A stretch of 64,000 nucleotides of DNA from Variovorax sp. IB41 (GTDB lineage Bacteria > Pseudomonadota > Gammaproteobacteria > Burkholderiales > Burkholderiaceae_C), in NCBI RefSeq assembly GCF_016405905.1, contig NZ_JAEFCB010000026.1, forward strand, positions 1-64,000, written 5' to 3'. A program made the position numbers and the translations under genes. Shown piece by piece: positions 52,354 to 62,238 of this stretch. The stretch's first letter is position 1, and each line of letters opens with the position of its first letter. The notes beneath the pieces are model-generated. The model was given only the letters and a program-made list of their open reading frames with translations. It searched no databases and was not told where the DNA came from.

Positions 52354-53304
52354 ATGGGCCTCTTCCTGCTCAAGCGCCTGGCAACGCTGGTCGGCACGCT
52401 GATCGGCGCGTCGGTCATCGTGTTCCTGGTCCTGGAGATCCTGCCCGGCAACGCCGCGCAGATGCTCATGGGGCCCGACGCCTCGCCCGACGCGGTGGCT
52501 GCACTCGCCACGAAGCTGGGCCTGGACCAGCCCGCGTGGACGCGCTACTGGCACTGGATCGGCGGCATCCTCACCGGCAACCTGGGCGACAGCTACGCCT
52601 ACGGCTCGCCGGTGCTCGACCTCATCCTCGAACGCCTCGCGCTCACCGTGCCGCTGGCCGTGCTCGCGATGACGCTGACCACGGTGCTCGCGCTCGTGGT
52701 CGGCGTGACGGCCGCGGCGCGCCACAACAAGATGGGCGACGTGGGCCTCATGGGCATGACGCAGGTGGGCATCGCGATTCCGAATTTCTGGTTCGCGATC
52801 CTCTTGATCCTGGTGTTCTCGGTGAAGCTGCAGTGGTTTTCCGCGGGCGGCTTCGACGGGTGGGGCGAGGGCGTGTTCAGTGGCGTGAAATCGCTGCTGC
52901 TGCCCGCGCTGTCGCTTGCGGTGGTGCAGGCGGCGATCCTTGCGCGCATCACGCGCTCGGCCGTGCTCGAAGTGATGCGCGAAGACTTCGTGCGCACCGC
53001 GCGTGCCAAGGGTGTGTCGCAACGTGCCGTGCTGTGGCTGCACGTGCTGCGCAACGCGATGATCCCCGTCATCACCGTGATGGGCATGCAGTTCTCCGAA
53101 CTGCTCGCCGGCACCATCGTGATCGAGAACGTGTTCTACCTGCCGGGCCTCGGCCGGCTGATCTTCCAGGCCATCAGCAACCGCGACCTCGTCGTGGTGC
53201 GCAACTGCGTGATGCTGCTCGCGGCGCTCGTGGTCATCGTGAACTTCGTGGTCGACGTGCTGTACGCCGTGATCGACCCACGCATCAAGGCGAGCGACAT
53301 ATGA
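52354..53304 (+). CDS. peptide/nickel-type ABC transporter permease (DppB-like)
   Basis: A 316-aa inner-membrane protein with about six hydrophobic spans, the EAA-type loop (LEVMREDFVRTARAKGVSQRAVL) and N-terminus LLKRLATLVGTLIGASVIVFLVLEILPGNAA as in DppB/GsiC. It pairs with the downstream DppC-like permease, whose ATG overlaps its stop (ATGA). Confidence 0.93.
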   Translation: MGLFLLKRLATLVGTLIGASVIVFLVLEILPGNAAQMLMGPDASPDAVAALATKLGLDQPAWTRYWHWIGGILTGNLGDSYAYGSPVLDLILERLALTVPLAVLAMTLTTVLALVVGVTAAARHNKMGDVGLMGMTQVGIAIPNFWFAILLILVFSVKLQWFSAGGFDGWGEGVFSGVKSLLLPALSLAVVQAAILARITRSAVLEVMREDFVRTARAKGVSQRAVLWLHVLRNAMIPVITVMGMQFSELLAGTIVIENVFYLPGLGRLIFQAISNRDLVVVRNCVMLLAALVVIVNFVVDVLYAVIDPRIKASDI

Positions 53305-54185
53305 ACGCCATCGTTGCTCCCAACGTTCCCAACGCAGCCGCGCTCACCGTGCCGGGCTTCTGGCGCCGCGCGCTGCACCACCGCAGCTTCGTCATCGGCG
53401 CCGTGCTCGCGCTGCTGCTGCTCGTCGCCGCGCTCGTCTCGTTCGTGTGGACTCCGTGGTCGCCCTACGACATGGACATGGCCAACAAGATGCAGGCGCC
53501 CTCGGCCGCGCACTGGCTCGGCACCGACGCCTTCGGGCGCGACGTGGCCTCGCTGCTGCTGGTGGGTGCGCGCGCCTCCATCCTCGTGGGCGTGATTGCT
53601 GTCGGCATCGGTCTCGTGGTCGGCACGGCACTCGGCCTGCTGGCCGCCGCCCGGCGCGGCTGGGTCGAAGAGGCGATCATGCGTTTCGCCGACTTCTCGC
53701 TCGCGTTCCCCGCGATCCTCTCGGCGATCATGATGACGGCCGTGTTCGGCGCCGGCATCGTCAATGCCATCGTCGCGATCGGCATCTACAACATCCCCAC
53801 CTTCGCGCGCATCACGCGGGCCTCGGCCAACGCGATCTGGTCGCGCGAGTACATCGCGGCGGCGCGCGCCTGCGGCAAGGGCTCCTTCTCGATCACGTTC
53901 CAGCACGTGCTGCCGAACATCTCGGCCGTGCTGATCGTGCAGATCACCATCCGCTTCGCCATCGCGATCCTCGCGGAAGCGGCGCTCTCGTACCTCGGCC
54001 TCGGCACGCAGCCGCCGCAGCCCTCGTGGGGCCGCATGCTCAGCGAGGCGCAGACGCTCATGTTCCAGCAGCCGCTCCTGGCCGTGTTCCCCGGCATGGC
54101 GATCGCGCTGGCGGTGCTGGGCCTCAACCTGCTCGGCGACGGTCTGCGCGACCTGCTCGACCCGCGCCTTGCACGGGCCCGCTGA
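53301..54185 (+). CDS. peptide/nickel-type ABC transporter permease (DppC-like)
   Basis: A 294-aa permease with N-terminal span then HWLGTDAFGRDVASLLLVGARAS (DppC hallmark), the EAA loop REYIAAARACGKGSFSITFQHVLPN, and the C-terminal LLGDGLRDLLDPR. Overlaps dppB-like by 4 bp. Second channel subunit of the importer. Confidence 0.93.
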   Translation: MNAIVAPNVPNAAALTVPGFWRRALHHRSFVIGAVLALLLLVAALVSFVWTPWSPYDMDMANKMQAPSAAHWLGTDAFGRDVASLLLVGARASILVGVIAVGIGLVVGTALGLLAAARRGWVEEAIMRFADFSLAFPAILSAIMMTAVFGAGIVNAIVAIGIYNIPTFARITRASANAIWSREYIAAARACGKGSFSITFQHVLPNISAVLIVQITIRFAIAILAEAALSYLGLGTQPPQPSWGRMLSEAQTLMFQQPLLAVFPGMAIALAVLGLNLLGDGLRDLLDPRLARAR

Positions 54186-54188
54186 ACC

Positions 54189-55178
54189 ATGCCTCTTCTC
54201 GAAGTCAACGACCTGCGCATCGGCCTGCAAACGCAGCGCGGCCCGGCCGAAGCGGTGCGCGGCATTTCCTTTTCCCTGGAGCGCGGCGAAACGCTGGGCA
54301 TCGTGGGCGAATCGGGCTGCGGCAAATCGATCACCGTGATGTCGCTCATGGGCCTCTTGCCTTCGAGCGCCAAGGTCGGCGGCAGCATTCGCCTCGACGG
54401 GCAGGAGCTCGTCGGGCTGCCCGAAAAAGCGATGTGCCAGATCCGCGGCAACCGCATCGGCATGATCTTCCAGGAGCCGATGACCGCGCTGAACCCGGTG
54501 CACACCATCGCGCGCCAGGTCGGCGAGCCGCTGCGGCTGCACCGCGGGCTCTCCAAAGCGGAAGCGCGGCAGGAGGCGCTGGGCCTGCTGGAGCGCGTGG
54601 GCATTCCCGATGCGGCTTCGCGTCTCGATGCGTATCCGCACCAGTTCTCCGGCGGGCAACGGCAGCGCATCGGCATCGCGATGGCGCTGGCCTGCGGCCC
54701 CGACCTGCTGATTGCCGACGAGCCCACCACCGCGCTCGACGTGACCATCCAGAAGCAGGTGCTGGACCTCATCCAGGGCCTGGTCGCGGAGATGGGCATG
54801 GCGCTGATCCTGATCTCGCACGACCTCGGCGTGATCGCCAACAGCGTGCAGCGCATGCTCGTGATGTATGGCGGCAGCATGGTCGAGGGCGGGCCGACGA
54901 AGGCCGTGTTCGCCGAGCGCGCGCATCCCTACACGCGCGGCTTGTTCGCGGCACGGCCGGTGCTCGGTGCGCCGCGCACGGGCCGGCTGGCCACCATCCG
55001 CGGCAGCGTGCCCGAGCTCGTGGACCTTCCGCGTGGCTGCGCGTTCGCAGGGCGTTGCAGCTTCACGGCCGACATGTGCTACACGACGAAGCCGCCGCTG
55101 GCGATGAAGCCGAGCGGCCATGCCGTGCGCTGCCTTCGCCTCGAAGAAATCGCGGCGCAAAGCGCTGTACCGGCATGA
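54189..55178 (+). CDS. ABC transporter ATP-binding protein (DppD-like)
   Basis: A 329-aa ATPase: Walker A GESGCGKSITVMS, MIFQEPMTALNPVHTI, signature FSGGQRQRIGIAMALA, Walker B LLIADEPTTALDV, and the C-terminal Cys-containing oligopeptide tail (CAFAGRCSFTADMC). It pairs with the DppF-like subunit, whose gene overlaps its end by 4 bp. Confidence 0.94.
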   Translation: MPLLEVNDLRIGLQTQRGPAEAVRGISFSLERGETLGIVGESGCGKSITVMSLMGLLPSSAKVGGSIRLDGQELVGLPEKAMCQIRGNRIGMIFQEPMTALNPVHTIARQVGEPLRLHRGLSKAEARQEALGLLERVGIPDAASRLDAYPHQFSGGQRQRIGIAMALACGPDLLIADEPTTALDVTIQKQVLDLIQGLVAEMGMALILISHDLGVIANSVQRMLVMYGGSMVEGGPTKAVFAERAHPYTRGLFAARPVLGAPRTGRLATIRGSVPELVDLPRGCAFAGRCSFTADMCYTTKPPLAMKPSGHAVRCLRLEEIAAQSAVPA

Positions 55179-55987
55179 GCAAGTCCGCCACATCCCAGCC
55201 GCTGCTGGAGGTGACCGACCTCGTGCGGCATTACGACCTGCCGCGCGAAAAACTCTTTGCGCCGCCACCGACCGTCAAGGCGCTCAACGGCGTGAGCTTC
55301 AAGGTCGAAGCCGGGCGCAGCTTGGGCATCGTCGGTGAATCGGGCTCGGGCAAGTCGACCATCGCGCGCCTCGTGATGGCGCTCGACACGCCCACCTCGG
55401 GCAGCGTGAAGCTGCTCGGGCGCGACCTGCACACACTGCCCAAGAGCGAACTGCGCACCGCACGCCGCGATTTTCAGATGGTCTTTCAAGACCCGTACGG
55501 TTCGCTCGATCCGCGCCAGACCGTCGCACGCATCGTCGCCGAACCGCTCGAAGCATTGGCCGAAGTCTCGCGCAAAGAGCAACGCGAACGCGCCGCCGAA
55601 TCGCTCGCAGCCGTCGGCCTGCGCACGACCGACATGGACAAATATCCGCACGAGTTCTCGGGCGGACAAAGACAGCGCATCGCCATCGCGCGCGCGCTCA
55701 TCACGCGCCCCAAGCTCATCGTCGCCGACGAGCCCGTGAGCGCGCTCGACGTGTCGGTGCAGGCCCAGGTGCTCAACCTCATGCAGGACCTGCAGCAGCA
55801 GTTCGGCATCAGCTACCTCCTGATCAGCCACGACCTCGCGGTGGTCAACCACCTGTGCGACGACGTCGCCGTCGTCTTCAAGGGCCGGATCGTGGAGCAG
55901 GGCGCGCCGGGCCACCTGTTCCGCCACGCACAGCACCCCTACACGCGGACGCTGCTGTCCGCCGTATTGCAGACGCCCGCGGCCTGA
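55175..55987 (+). CDS. ABC transporter ATP-binding protein (DppF-like)
   Basis: A 270-aa ATPase from ATG 55175: Walker A GESGSGKSTIARL, FQDPYGSLDPRQTV, signature FSGGQRQRIAIARAL, Walker B LIVADEPVSALDVS. Second ATPase of the importer. The long open frame upstream on this strand is fortuitous. Confidence 0.94.
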   Translation: MSKSATSQPLLEVTDLVRHYDLPREKLFAPPPTVKALNGVSFKVEAGRSLGIVGESGSGKSTIARLVMALDTPTSGSVKLLGRDLHTLPKSELRTARRDFQMVFQDPYGSLDPRQTVARIVAEPLEALAEVSRKEQRERAAESLAAVGLRTTDMDKYPHEFSGGQRQRIAIARALITRPKLIVADEPVSALDVSVQAQVLNLMQDLQQQFGISYLLISHDLAVVNHLCDDVAVVFKGRIVEQGAPGHLFRHAQHPYTRTLLSAVLQTPAA

Positions 55988-56028
55988 GCCGCGCGGGGTC
56001 GTTTCCCTTACTTCTGGAGAGATAACGA

Positions 56029-57522
56029 ATGTTGAAGCGACGCACCCTCATGGGCACCGCCATGGCCGCGGCAATCCCGGGCGCCTTTCTCCCGCTCGCG
56101 CAGGCGCAGACGGGCAAGAACATGCTGAGCATCGGCATGCCGCTGGAGCCGCCGGGCCTGGACCCGACCGCGGGCGCCGCGTCGGCCATTGCCGAGATCA
56201 CGCAATACAACATCTTCGAGACGCTCACCAAGGTCAACGCCGACGGCTCGGTCACGCCGATGCTCGCCGAGAGCTGGTCGTCGTCGCCCGACATGAAGAC
56301 CTTCGTCTTCAAGCTGCGCCGCGGCGTGCGCTTCGAGAACGGGCAGCCCTTCAACGCTGGCACGGTCAAGTTCTCGTTCGACCGCGCCGGCGGCGCCAAG
56401 AGCACGAACAAGGACAAGCGCTTCTTCAGCGAGATCGGCACCGTGGTGCTCGACGAGTACACCGTCGGCGTCAACAGCACGCTGTCGAACCCCGACCTGC
56501 CGTTCATGCTCGGCCAATCCACCGCCTGCATCGTCGAGCCCAAGAGCGCCGAGACGAATGCGACCGCACCTGTGGGCACCGGCCCCTACAAGCTGGCCGC
56601 CTGGCAGCGCGGCGCCTCGTGCACGCTGGTGAAGTCGCCGACGTACCGCGACCCGAACCTTGCGAAGGTCGAGAAGTTCGTCTTTCGCTTCATGTCCGAC
56701 ACGGCCGCGCAGACCGCAGCGCTGATGGCCAACGACATCGACATCTTCCCGCGCGCGGGCACCCGCTCGGTCGCGCAGTTCAAGGGCAACCCGCGCTTCC
56801 AGGTGCTGGAGGTGGGCACGCGCGGCAAGGTGATCCTCACCATCAACAACCGCAAGAAGCCGCTGGACGACGTGCGCGTGCGCCGCGCGATCCTGGCGGC
56901 GCTGGACCGCAACACGATCATCCAGGGCGCGGCCGACGGCTTCGGCAAGCCCATCGGCAGCCACTACGCGATGGGCGCGCCGGGCTTCATCGACACGACC
57001 GCGATGAACCCCTACGACATCGAGAAGGCCAAGCGCCTGCTGGCCGAAGCCGGCGTGAAGACGCCGCTGGAGCTGCGCCTGACGCTGCCGCCGCCTTCGT
57101 ACGCACGCCAGGGCGGCGAGATGATCGCCGCGCAGCTCGCGCAGATCGGCATCCACGTGAAGATCCAGAACGTCGAGTGGGCGCAGTGGCTGAGCGGCAC
57201 CTTCGGCGGCGCGCACGACTTCGACCTCACGATGGTCGCGCACGTGGAGCCCTTCGACCTGGTGAAGTACACCGAGCCCGACTACTACTGGGGCTACGAC
57301 TCGAAGAAGTTTCGCGACACATTCGTCGCGATCCAGAACGAGGAGAACAAGAAGCGCCGCGCCGACCTGCTGGCCGAGGCGCAGCGGCAACTGGCGACCG
57401 ATGCGGTCAACGGCTTTCTCTACCAGGCGGTGCTTCCCACCATCGCGCGCAAGGAGGTCAAGGGCCTGTGGGCCAGCATGCCGATCATCGTGAACGACCT
57501 GGCCGCCATTTCCTGGAGCTGA
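56029..57522 (+). CDS. ABC transporter substrate-binding protein (peptide family, SBP_bac_5)
   Basis: A 497-aa exported protein with signal LKRRTLMGTAMAAAIPGAFLPLAQA; the RRTLMG start resembles a Tat signal. Family blocks: PPGLDPTAGAASAIAEITQYNIFETLTKVNADG, FVFKLRRGVRFENGQPFNAGTVKFSFDRA, GTGPYKLAAWQRG and DDVRVRRAILAALDR. It binds the solute for the transporter encoded just upstream. Given the amidase downstream, an amide or peptide-like ligand is plausible but not shown. Confidence 0.93.
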   Translation: MLKRRTLMGTAMAAAIPGAFLPLAQAQTGKNMLSIGMPLEPPGLDPTAGAASAIAEITQYNIFETLTKVNADGSVTPMLAESWSSSPDMKTFVFKLRRGVRFENGQPFNAGTVKFSFDRAGGAKSTNKDKRFFSEIGTVVLDEYTVGVNSTLSNPDLPFMLGQSTACIVEPKSAETNATAPVGTGPYKLAAWQRGASCTLVKSPTYRDPNLAKVEKFVFRFMSDTAAQTAALMANDIDIFPRAGTRSVAQFKGNPRFQVLEVGTRGKVILTINNRKKPLDDVRVRRAILAALDRNTIIQGAADGFGKPIGSHYAMGAPGFIDTTAMNPYDIEKAKRLLAEAGVKTPLELRLTLPPPSYARQGGEMIAAQLAQIGIHVKIQNVEWAQWLSGTFGGAHDFDLTMVAHVEPFDLVKYTEPDYYWGYDSKKFRDTFVAIQNEENKKRRADLLAEAQRQLATDAVNGFLYQAVLPTIARKEVKGLWASMPIIVNDLAAISWS

Positions 57523-57526
57523 TGCC

Positions 57527-58927
57527 ATGACCAAGCCCCTGTATTCGCTGACGGCGGCCGAACTCGGCGCGGCCTACCGCAGCAAGGAACTCTCGCCGGT
57601 CGAGGTGGTGCAGTCGGTCAACGAGCGCATCGCCGCGCTCGAGCCGAAGCTGCACGCGACCTGGCTCTTCCGCCCCGAACTCGCGCTCGAGCAGGCGCGT
57701 GCTTCGGAAGCGCGCTGGCTGGCCGGCACGCCGCGCGGCGCGCTCGACGGCGTGCCCGTCACCATCAAGGACAACCTTGCGACCGCGGGCGATCCGATGC
57801 CCTTGGGCACCGCGGCCTACGACCTCGTGCCGATGGCGGACGATTCGCCGCCGGCCGCACGCCTGAAGCAAGACGGCACGGTGCTCGTGGCCAAGACCAC
57901 GATGCCCGACGTCGGCATGCTGTCGTCGGGCCTCTCGACCTTTCACGAACTCTCGCGCAACCCGTGGGACCTGTCGCGCACGCCGGGCGGCTCCAGCGCG
58001 GGCGCCGGTGCGGCCGCTGCTGCGGGCTACGGCCCATTGCATGCGGGCACCGACATCGGCGGGTCGCTGCGCCTGCCCGCGAGCTGGTGCGGCATCTTCA
58101 CGCTCAAGCCCAGCTTCGGCCGCATCCCGCTGAGCACGCCCTACATGGGCCGCTGCGCCGGGCCGATGACGCGCACGGTGGAAGACGCCGCGTTGATGAT
58201 GCAGTCCGTCGCCCAGCCCGACAGCCGCGACTACTCCGAGCTGCCGCCGCCGGTCATCGACTGGCTGGCCTTCGACGTCGATGCGTCCTTTCTCGCGGGC
58301 AAGCGCGTGGGCCTCCTGATGGACGCAGGGTGCGGCCTGCCGCTCGATCCGCAGATCCGCAAGGCGGTGCTCGCCGCCGCGAAGAAGATCGAGGCGGCCG
58401 GCGCGCACGTCGAGGAGATGAAACCCTTCATGACGCCGGAGATGCTGCAGGGCATGGACCACTTCTGGCGCATGCGGTCGCTGGGTGACCTGCGCGCCAT
58501 GACGCCCGAGCGCCGCGCGAAGATGCTGCCCTACATCGATGCCTGGGCCGAGAGCGCGGCGGGCTTTTCGGGCGCGCACATCTTCGACGCCTACAGCCAG
58601 TTCGTCGCCACGCGCGCGGCCACCGTCGCCGCGACCGTGGGCTTCGATTTCGTGATCTCGCCGGTGTCGCCCAACATGCCCGCGCCCGCGGAGCACGCCT
58701 CGCCGACCAACGACCCGCTACGCTCGCTGGAGCACATCGGCTTCACGGTGCCCTACAACATGTCGGAGCAGCCGGCCTCGTCGGTCAACTGCGGCTACTC
58801 GGACGCGGGCCTGCCCATCGGGCTGCAGGTGGCGGGCCGTCGCTTCGACGACCTGGGCGTGCTGCAGTTCAGCCGCGCCTTCGAACTCATCCGCGACGCG
58901 CAGAAGCCCTGGCCCGAACTCCAGTGA
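57527..58927 (+). CDS. amidase (AS family)
   Basis: A 466-aa amidase-signature enzyme. The triad is visible: Lys81 (VTIKDNL), cis-Ser156 (TPGGSSAGAG) and nucleophile Ser180 (GTDIGGSLRLPA). It hydrolyses an amide to acid and ammonia. It lies 4 bp after the binding-protein gene and is followed by an aldehyde dehydrogenase, so it probably works on the imported compound or its product. Substrate unknown. Confidence 0.92.
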   Translation: MTKPLYSLTAAELGAAYRSKELSPVEVVQSVNERIAALEPKLHATWLFRPELALEQARASEARWLAGTPRGALDGVPVTIKDNLATAGDPMPLGTAAYDLVPMADDSPPAARLKQDGTVLVAKTTMPDVGMLSSGLSTFHELSRNPWDLSRTPGGSSAGAGAAAAAGYGPLHAGTDIGGSLRLPASWCGIFTLKPSFGRIPLSTPYMGRCAGPMTRTVEDAALMMQSVAQPDSRDYSELPPPVIDWLAFDVDASFLAGKRVGLLMDAGCGLPLDPQIRKAVLAAAKKIEAAGAHVEEMKPFMTPEMLQGMDHFWRMRSLGDLRAMTPERRAKMLPYIDAWAESAAGFSGAHIFDAYSQFVATRAATVAATVGFDFVISPVSPNMPAPAEHASPTNDPLRSLEHIGFTVPYNMSEQPASSVNCGYSDAGLPIGLQVAGRRFDDLGVLQFSRAFELIRDAQKPWPELQ

Positions 58928-58949
58928 ACCCAACGCAAAGAGAGACAAG

Positions 58950-60401
58950 ATGACAGCAGCAACGCATTACATCGACGGCGGCCGCGTGGCCTCGCAGGGC
59001 ACCGAGACCATCGCCGTGATCGACCCGAGCGACGGGCAGCGCTTCGGCGAAATCGCACGCGGCACCGCCGCCGACGTGGACGCCGCCGTCCGCGCCGCAC
59101 GCAAGGCCATGGGCGAGAACTTCGACGGCCCCTGGGGCGCGATGACCGCCCTCGAGCGCGGCCGCCTGCTGGCCAAGCTCGGCGCTGCGGTGATGCAGCA
59201 CCACGAGGAGCTCGCACAACTCGAAGCGCGCGACACCGGCAAGGCGCTGCGCGTGGCGCGCAACGACGCGACCGCGCTCGCGCGCTACTTCGAGTACTAC
59301 GCCGGCGCCTGCGACAAGCTGCACGGCGACACGCTGCCCTACGAGCGCGGCTACACGGTGCTGACTGTGCGCATGCCGCACGGCGTGACCGGGCACATCA
59401 TTCCCTGGAACTACCCGATGCAGATCGCGGGCCGCAGCGTGGGCGCGTCGCTCGCGGCGGGTAACGCCTGCGTGGTCAAGCCGGCCGAGGACGCGAGCCT
59501 CTCGCTGCTGCGCCTGGCGGAGATCGCGACCGAGGTGGGCTTTCCCGCGGGCGCGCTCAACGTGGTGACCGGCTACGGCAAGGAGGCGGGCGCCGCGCTG
59601 TGCGCGCACCCGGGCATCGACCACATCTCGTTCACCGGCTCGACCGTCACGGGCCGCAGCGTCGGCCTTGCGGCGGCCGAGCGGCATTGCCCCGTCACGC
59701 TGGAGCTCGGCGGCAAGTCGCCGCAGCTGGTGTTCGCCGATGCGGACCTGGACGCGGCCGTGCCGGTGTTGCTCAACGCGATCATCCAGAACGCTGGCCA
59801 GACCTGCTCGGCGGGCAGCCGCGTGCTGGTGGAGCAATCGGTGTACGAAGAGGTCGTGAAACGGCTGGCCGAGCGCTTTGCGGCCGTGCGCTCGGGGCCG
59901 CCCGCCGACGACCTCGACATGGGCCCGCTCATCAATGAAAAGCAGTTCCGCCAGGTGCGCGACATGGTCGCGACCGCCGAGGCGAACGGCGTGAAGGTGG
60001 CCGCGCGCGGCACCGTCTCGCCGAACGCTTCGGCCAGCGGCTACTACCAGGAGGCTGTGCTGTTCCGCGATGTGCCTGCGGACAGCGAACTCGCGCAGCG
60101 CGAGGTCTTCGGCCCCGTGCTGGCCGTGATGCCCTTCGCCGACGAGGCCGAGGCGATCCGCCTGGCCAACGGCACCGACTTCGGCCTGGTGGCCGGCGTC
60201 TGGACGCGCGACGGTGGCCGCCAGCTGCGCGTGGCGAACAAGCTGCACTGCGGGCAGGTCTTCATCAACAACTACGGCGCGGCGGGCGGCGTGGAGCTGC
60301 CGTTCGGCGGCGTCAAGTCGAGTGGCTTCGGCCGCGAGAAGGGTTTCGAAGCCCTGCTAGGCTTCACGACCCTCAAGACGATCGCCATCAAACACGGATG
60401 A
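58950..60401 (+). CDS. aldehyde dehydrogenase family protein
   Basis: A 483-aa NAD(P)-dependent enzyme. Catalytic Glu in VTLELGGKSPQ, catalytic Cys in NAGQTCSAGSRV, cofactor Asn in IIPWNYPM, and the closing FGGVKSSGFGREKG as in betaine-aldehyde-type ALDHs. It oxidises an aldehyde to acid in the same operon as the amidase and the hydroxyacid-dehydrogenase-like gene. Start ATG 58950 with AAAGAGAGAC just upstream. Confidence 0.93.
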   Translation: MTAATHYIDGGRVASQGTETIAVIDPSDGQRFGEIARGTAADVDAAVRAARKAMGENFDGPWGAMTALERGRLLAKLGAAVMQHHEELAQLEARDTGKALRVARNDATALARYFEYYAGACDKLHGDTLPYERGYTVLTVRMPHGVTGHIIPWNYPMQIAGRSVGASLAAGNACVVKPAEDASLSLLRLAEIATEVGFPAGALNVVTGYGKEAGAALCAHPGIDHISFTGSTVTGRSVGLAAAERHCPVTLELGGKSPQLVFADADLDAAVPVLLNAIIQNAGQTCSAGSRVLVEQSVYEEVVKRLAERFAAVRSGPPADDLDMGPLINEKQFRQVRDMVATAEANGVKVAARGTVSPNASASGYYQEAVLFRDVPADSELAQREVFGPVLAVMPFADEAEAIRLANGTDFGLVAGVWTRDGGRQLRVANKLHCGQVFINNYGAAGGVELPFGGVKSSGFGREKGFEALLGFTTLKTIAIKHG

Positions 60402-60405
60402 ACCC

Positions 60406-61314
60406 ATGAACACGAACGCACAAGAAGCACAAGCGCCCCGCCGCGTCGGCCTGGTCGGCGTCGGCCTGATGGGCAGCGGCATCGCGCAGAACATCGTCAA
60501 GCACGGCCACAAGCTGACCATCCTGGACCACCCCGGCAACCAGCCCGTGGGCGCGCTGCTCGCGGCCGGCGCCACGGCCGTGTCGGACGTGACCGCGCTG
60601 GCTGCCGACGTCGATGTGCTGATCCTCTGCGTCACCGGCTCGCCGCAGGTCGAAGCCGTGATGCTGGGCAAGGATGGAAAGGGGGGCGCGCTCGCCAGCC
60701 TGCGCGCCGGCACCGTGGTGATCGACTGCTCCACCGCCGTGCCCGACTCCACCACCAAGGTCGCAGAGGCCGTGCAGGCCCAGGGCGGCAAGTTCCTCGA
60801 TGCGCCGATGACGCGCACCGCCAAGGAGGCCGCCGAAGGCCGGCTCAACCTGCTGGTGGGCGGGGATGCCGAAGTGCTGGTCTCGTGCCTGCCGCTCTTG
60901 CGCTGCTTTGCCGAGAACATCACGCACGTGGGCGGCATCGGCGCCGGTCATGCAATGAAGCTGCTGCACAACTTCGTCTCGCTCGGCACCGTGGCGCTGC
61001 TGTGCGAAGCGGCTGCCTGCGCGGAGCGCGCCGGCGTGGCGCCCGATGTGTTCGTGGACGTGCTCGCCAAGGGCGGCGGCAACGGCGTGGCGCTGGAACG
61101 CGTCAAGCCCAAGTTGCTGACCGGCAGCACCGATTCGTTGAAGTTCTCGATGGCCAATGCCAAGAAGGACCTGGGCTACTACAACGACATGGCGCAGCAA
61201 TCGTCGGCGAGCCATGGCATTGCGCAAGCCGTGGAGAAGCTGCTGACCCAGGGCATCGACACCTTCGGTCCCGACCGCATGGTGCTCGACCTGGTCGAAG
61301 CGCTGAAGAAGTAA
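60406..61314 (+). CDS. NAD(P)-dependent 3-hydroxyisobutyrate-dehydrogenase-like oxidoreductase
   Basis: A 302-aa beta-hydroxyacid dehydrogenase: Rossmann VGLVGVGLMGSGIAQ, substrate loop FLDAPMTRTAKEAAEGRLNLLVGG, and catalytic Lys in GIGAGHAMKLLHNFV. It oxidises a beta-hydroxyacid or reduces a semialdehyde. 4 bp after the aldehyde dehydrogenase, so the two probably act in sequence. Confidence 0.92.
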   Translation: MNTNAQEAQAPRRVGLVGVGLMGSGIAQNIVKHGHKLTILDHPGNQPVGALLAAGATAVSDVTALAADVDVLILCVTGSPQVEAVMLGKDGKGGALASLRAGTVVIDCSTAVPDSTTKVAEAVQAQGGKFLDAPMTRTAKEAAEGRLNLLVGGDAEVLVSCLPLLRCFAENITHVGGIGAGHAMKLLHNFVSLGTVALLCEAAACAERAGVAPDVFVDVLAKGGGNGVALERVKPKLLTGSTDSLKFSMANAKKDLGYYNDMAQQSSASHGIAQAVEKLLTQGIDTFGPDRMVLDLVEALKK

Positions 61315-61342
61315 GGCGCCCGCACCACCTCGCGATACGGCG

Positions 61343-62230
61343 CTAAGGCGCGTAGCGCGAGAGCAGGTGATCGACCAGGCGGCGCTGCGGAAACGTCAGC
61401 GTCTCCTGCCGCGTGCACAGGTACATGCGGCGCGACGCCCACGCGTCCGACAGGTTCAGAAAGCGCAGGCCCATTTCCTTGCGGTAGGTGGCGGCGGCGC
61501 CCTCGGGCAGGATACCCACGCCCATGCCGGCCTCGATCATCCGGCACACCGCCTCGAAGCTCTTGACCTTCACGCGCAGGCGCAGCACCTTGCGCGCGGC
61601 GACGGCCGCATCCTCGATGGTGCGGGCGATGGCCGAGTCGTTCTCCAGGCCCACGAAATCGAAATCGAGCAGCTCCGCGAACGACACCTCACGGCTGCGG
61701 TACGGGTGCTTGCGGTGGACGATGGCCACCAGCCTGTCCATGCGGTACGGAATGAAATTGAGCGTCGTGTCCGCGGTGTCGCCGGTGATCACGCCGACGT
61801 CGGCATGCCGGTCGCGGATCGCCTGCACGATCCACACGCTGCGGTGCTCTTCCACATCGACGCGGATTTCCGGATAGCTGCGCCGGAAGCTCGCCACGTC
61901 GTCGGGCAGGAACTGGCCCATCGCCGATGCATTGGCCTGCAGCCGCACGCGGCCGGTCGCGCCCTGCGCGTAGTCCGAGAGGTCGGCACGCATGCGGTCG
62001 ACGTCGCGCAGGATCAGCCGCGCGTGGATCGCCAGCGACTCGCCCGCGCCGGTCACCGTCACGCCCTTGGAGGTGCGCTGGAAGAGCGGCACACCGAACT
62101 CGGTCTCGAGCATGCGGATGCGCCGGCTCGCGGCCGACAGCACGAGGTGATGTTCTTCGGCCGCTTTCGAGAGGCTGCCGGATTCGAGCGCGCTCAAAAA
62201 GAGCGCGAGGGAGTCGAGGTCGGGCCGCAT
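61343..62230 (-). CDS. LysR family transcriptional regulator
   Basis: A 295-aa regulator: N-terminal HTH (LALFLSALESGSLSKAAEEHHLVLSAASRRIRMLETEFG, ~7-45) and a type-2 periplasmic-binding sensor domain. It likely controls the convergent catabolic operon (its gene ends 28 bp after that operon) or the hydratase gene that precedes it by 8 bp on the same strand. Ligand unknown. Confidence 0.92.
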   Translation of the reverse strand: MRPDLDSLALFLSALESGSLSKAAEEHHLVLSAASRRIRMLETEFGVPLFQRTSKGVTVTGAGESLAIHARLILRDVDRMRADLSDYAQGATGRVRLQANASAMGQFLPDDVASFRRSYPEIRVDVEEHRSVWIVQAIRDRHADVGVITGDTADTTLNFIPYRMDRLVAIVHRKHPYRSREVSFAELLDFDFVGLENDSAIARTIEDAAVAARKVLRLRVKVKSFEAVCRMIEAGMGVGILPEGAAATYRKEMGLRFLNLSDAWASRRMYLCTRQETLTFPQRRLVDHLLSRYAP

Positions 62231-62238
62231 CGATCCGT

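Noticed and set aside
53136..55268. 710-codon minus-strand frame over the ABC transporter genes
   Set aside because: Antisense shadow of clear permease and ATPase genes.
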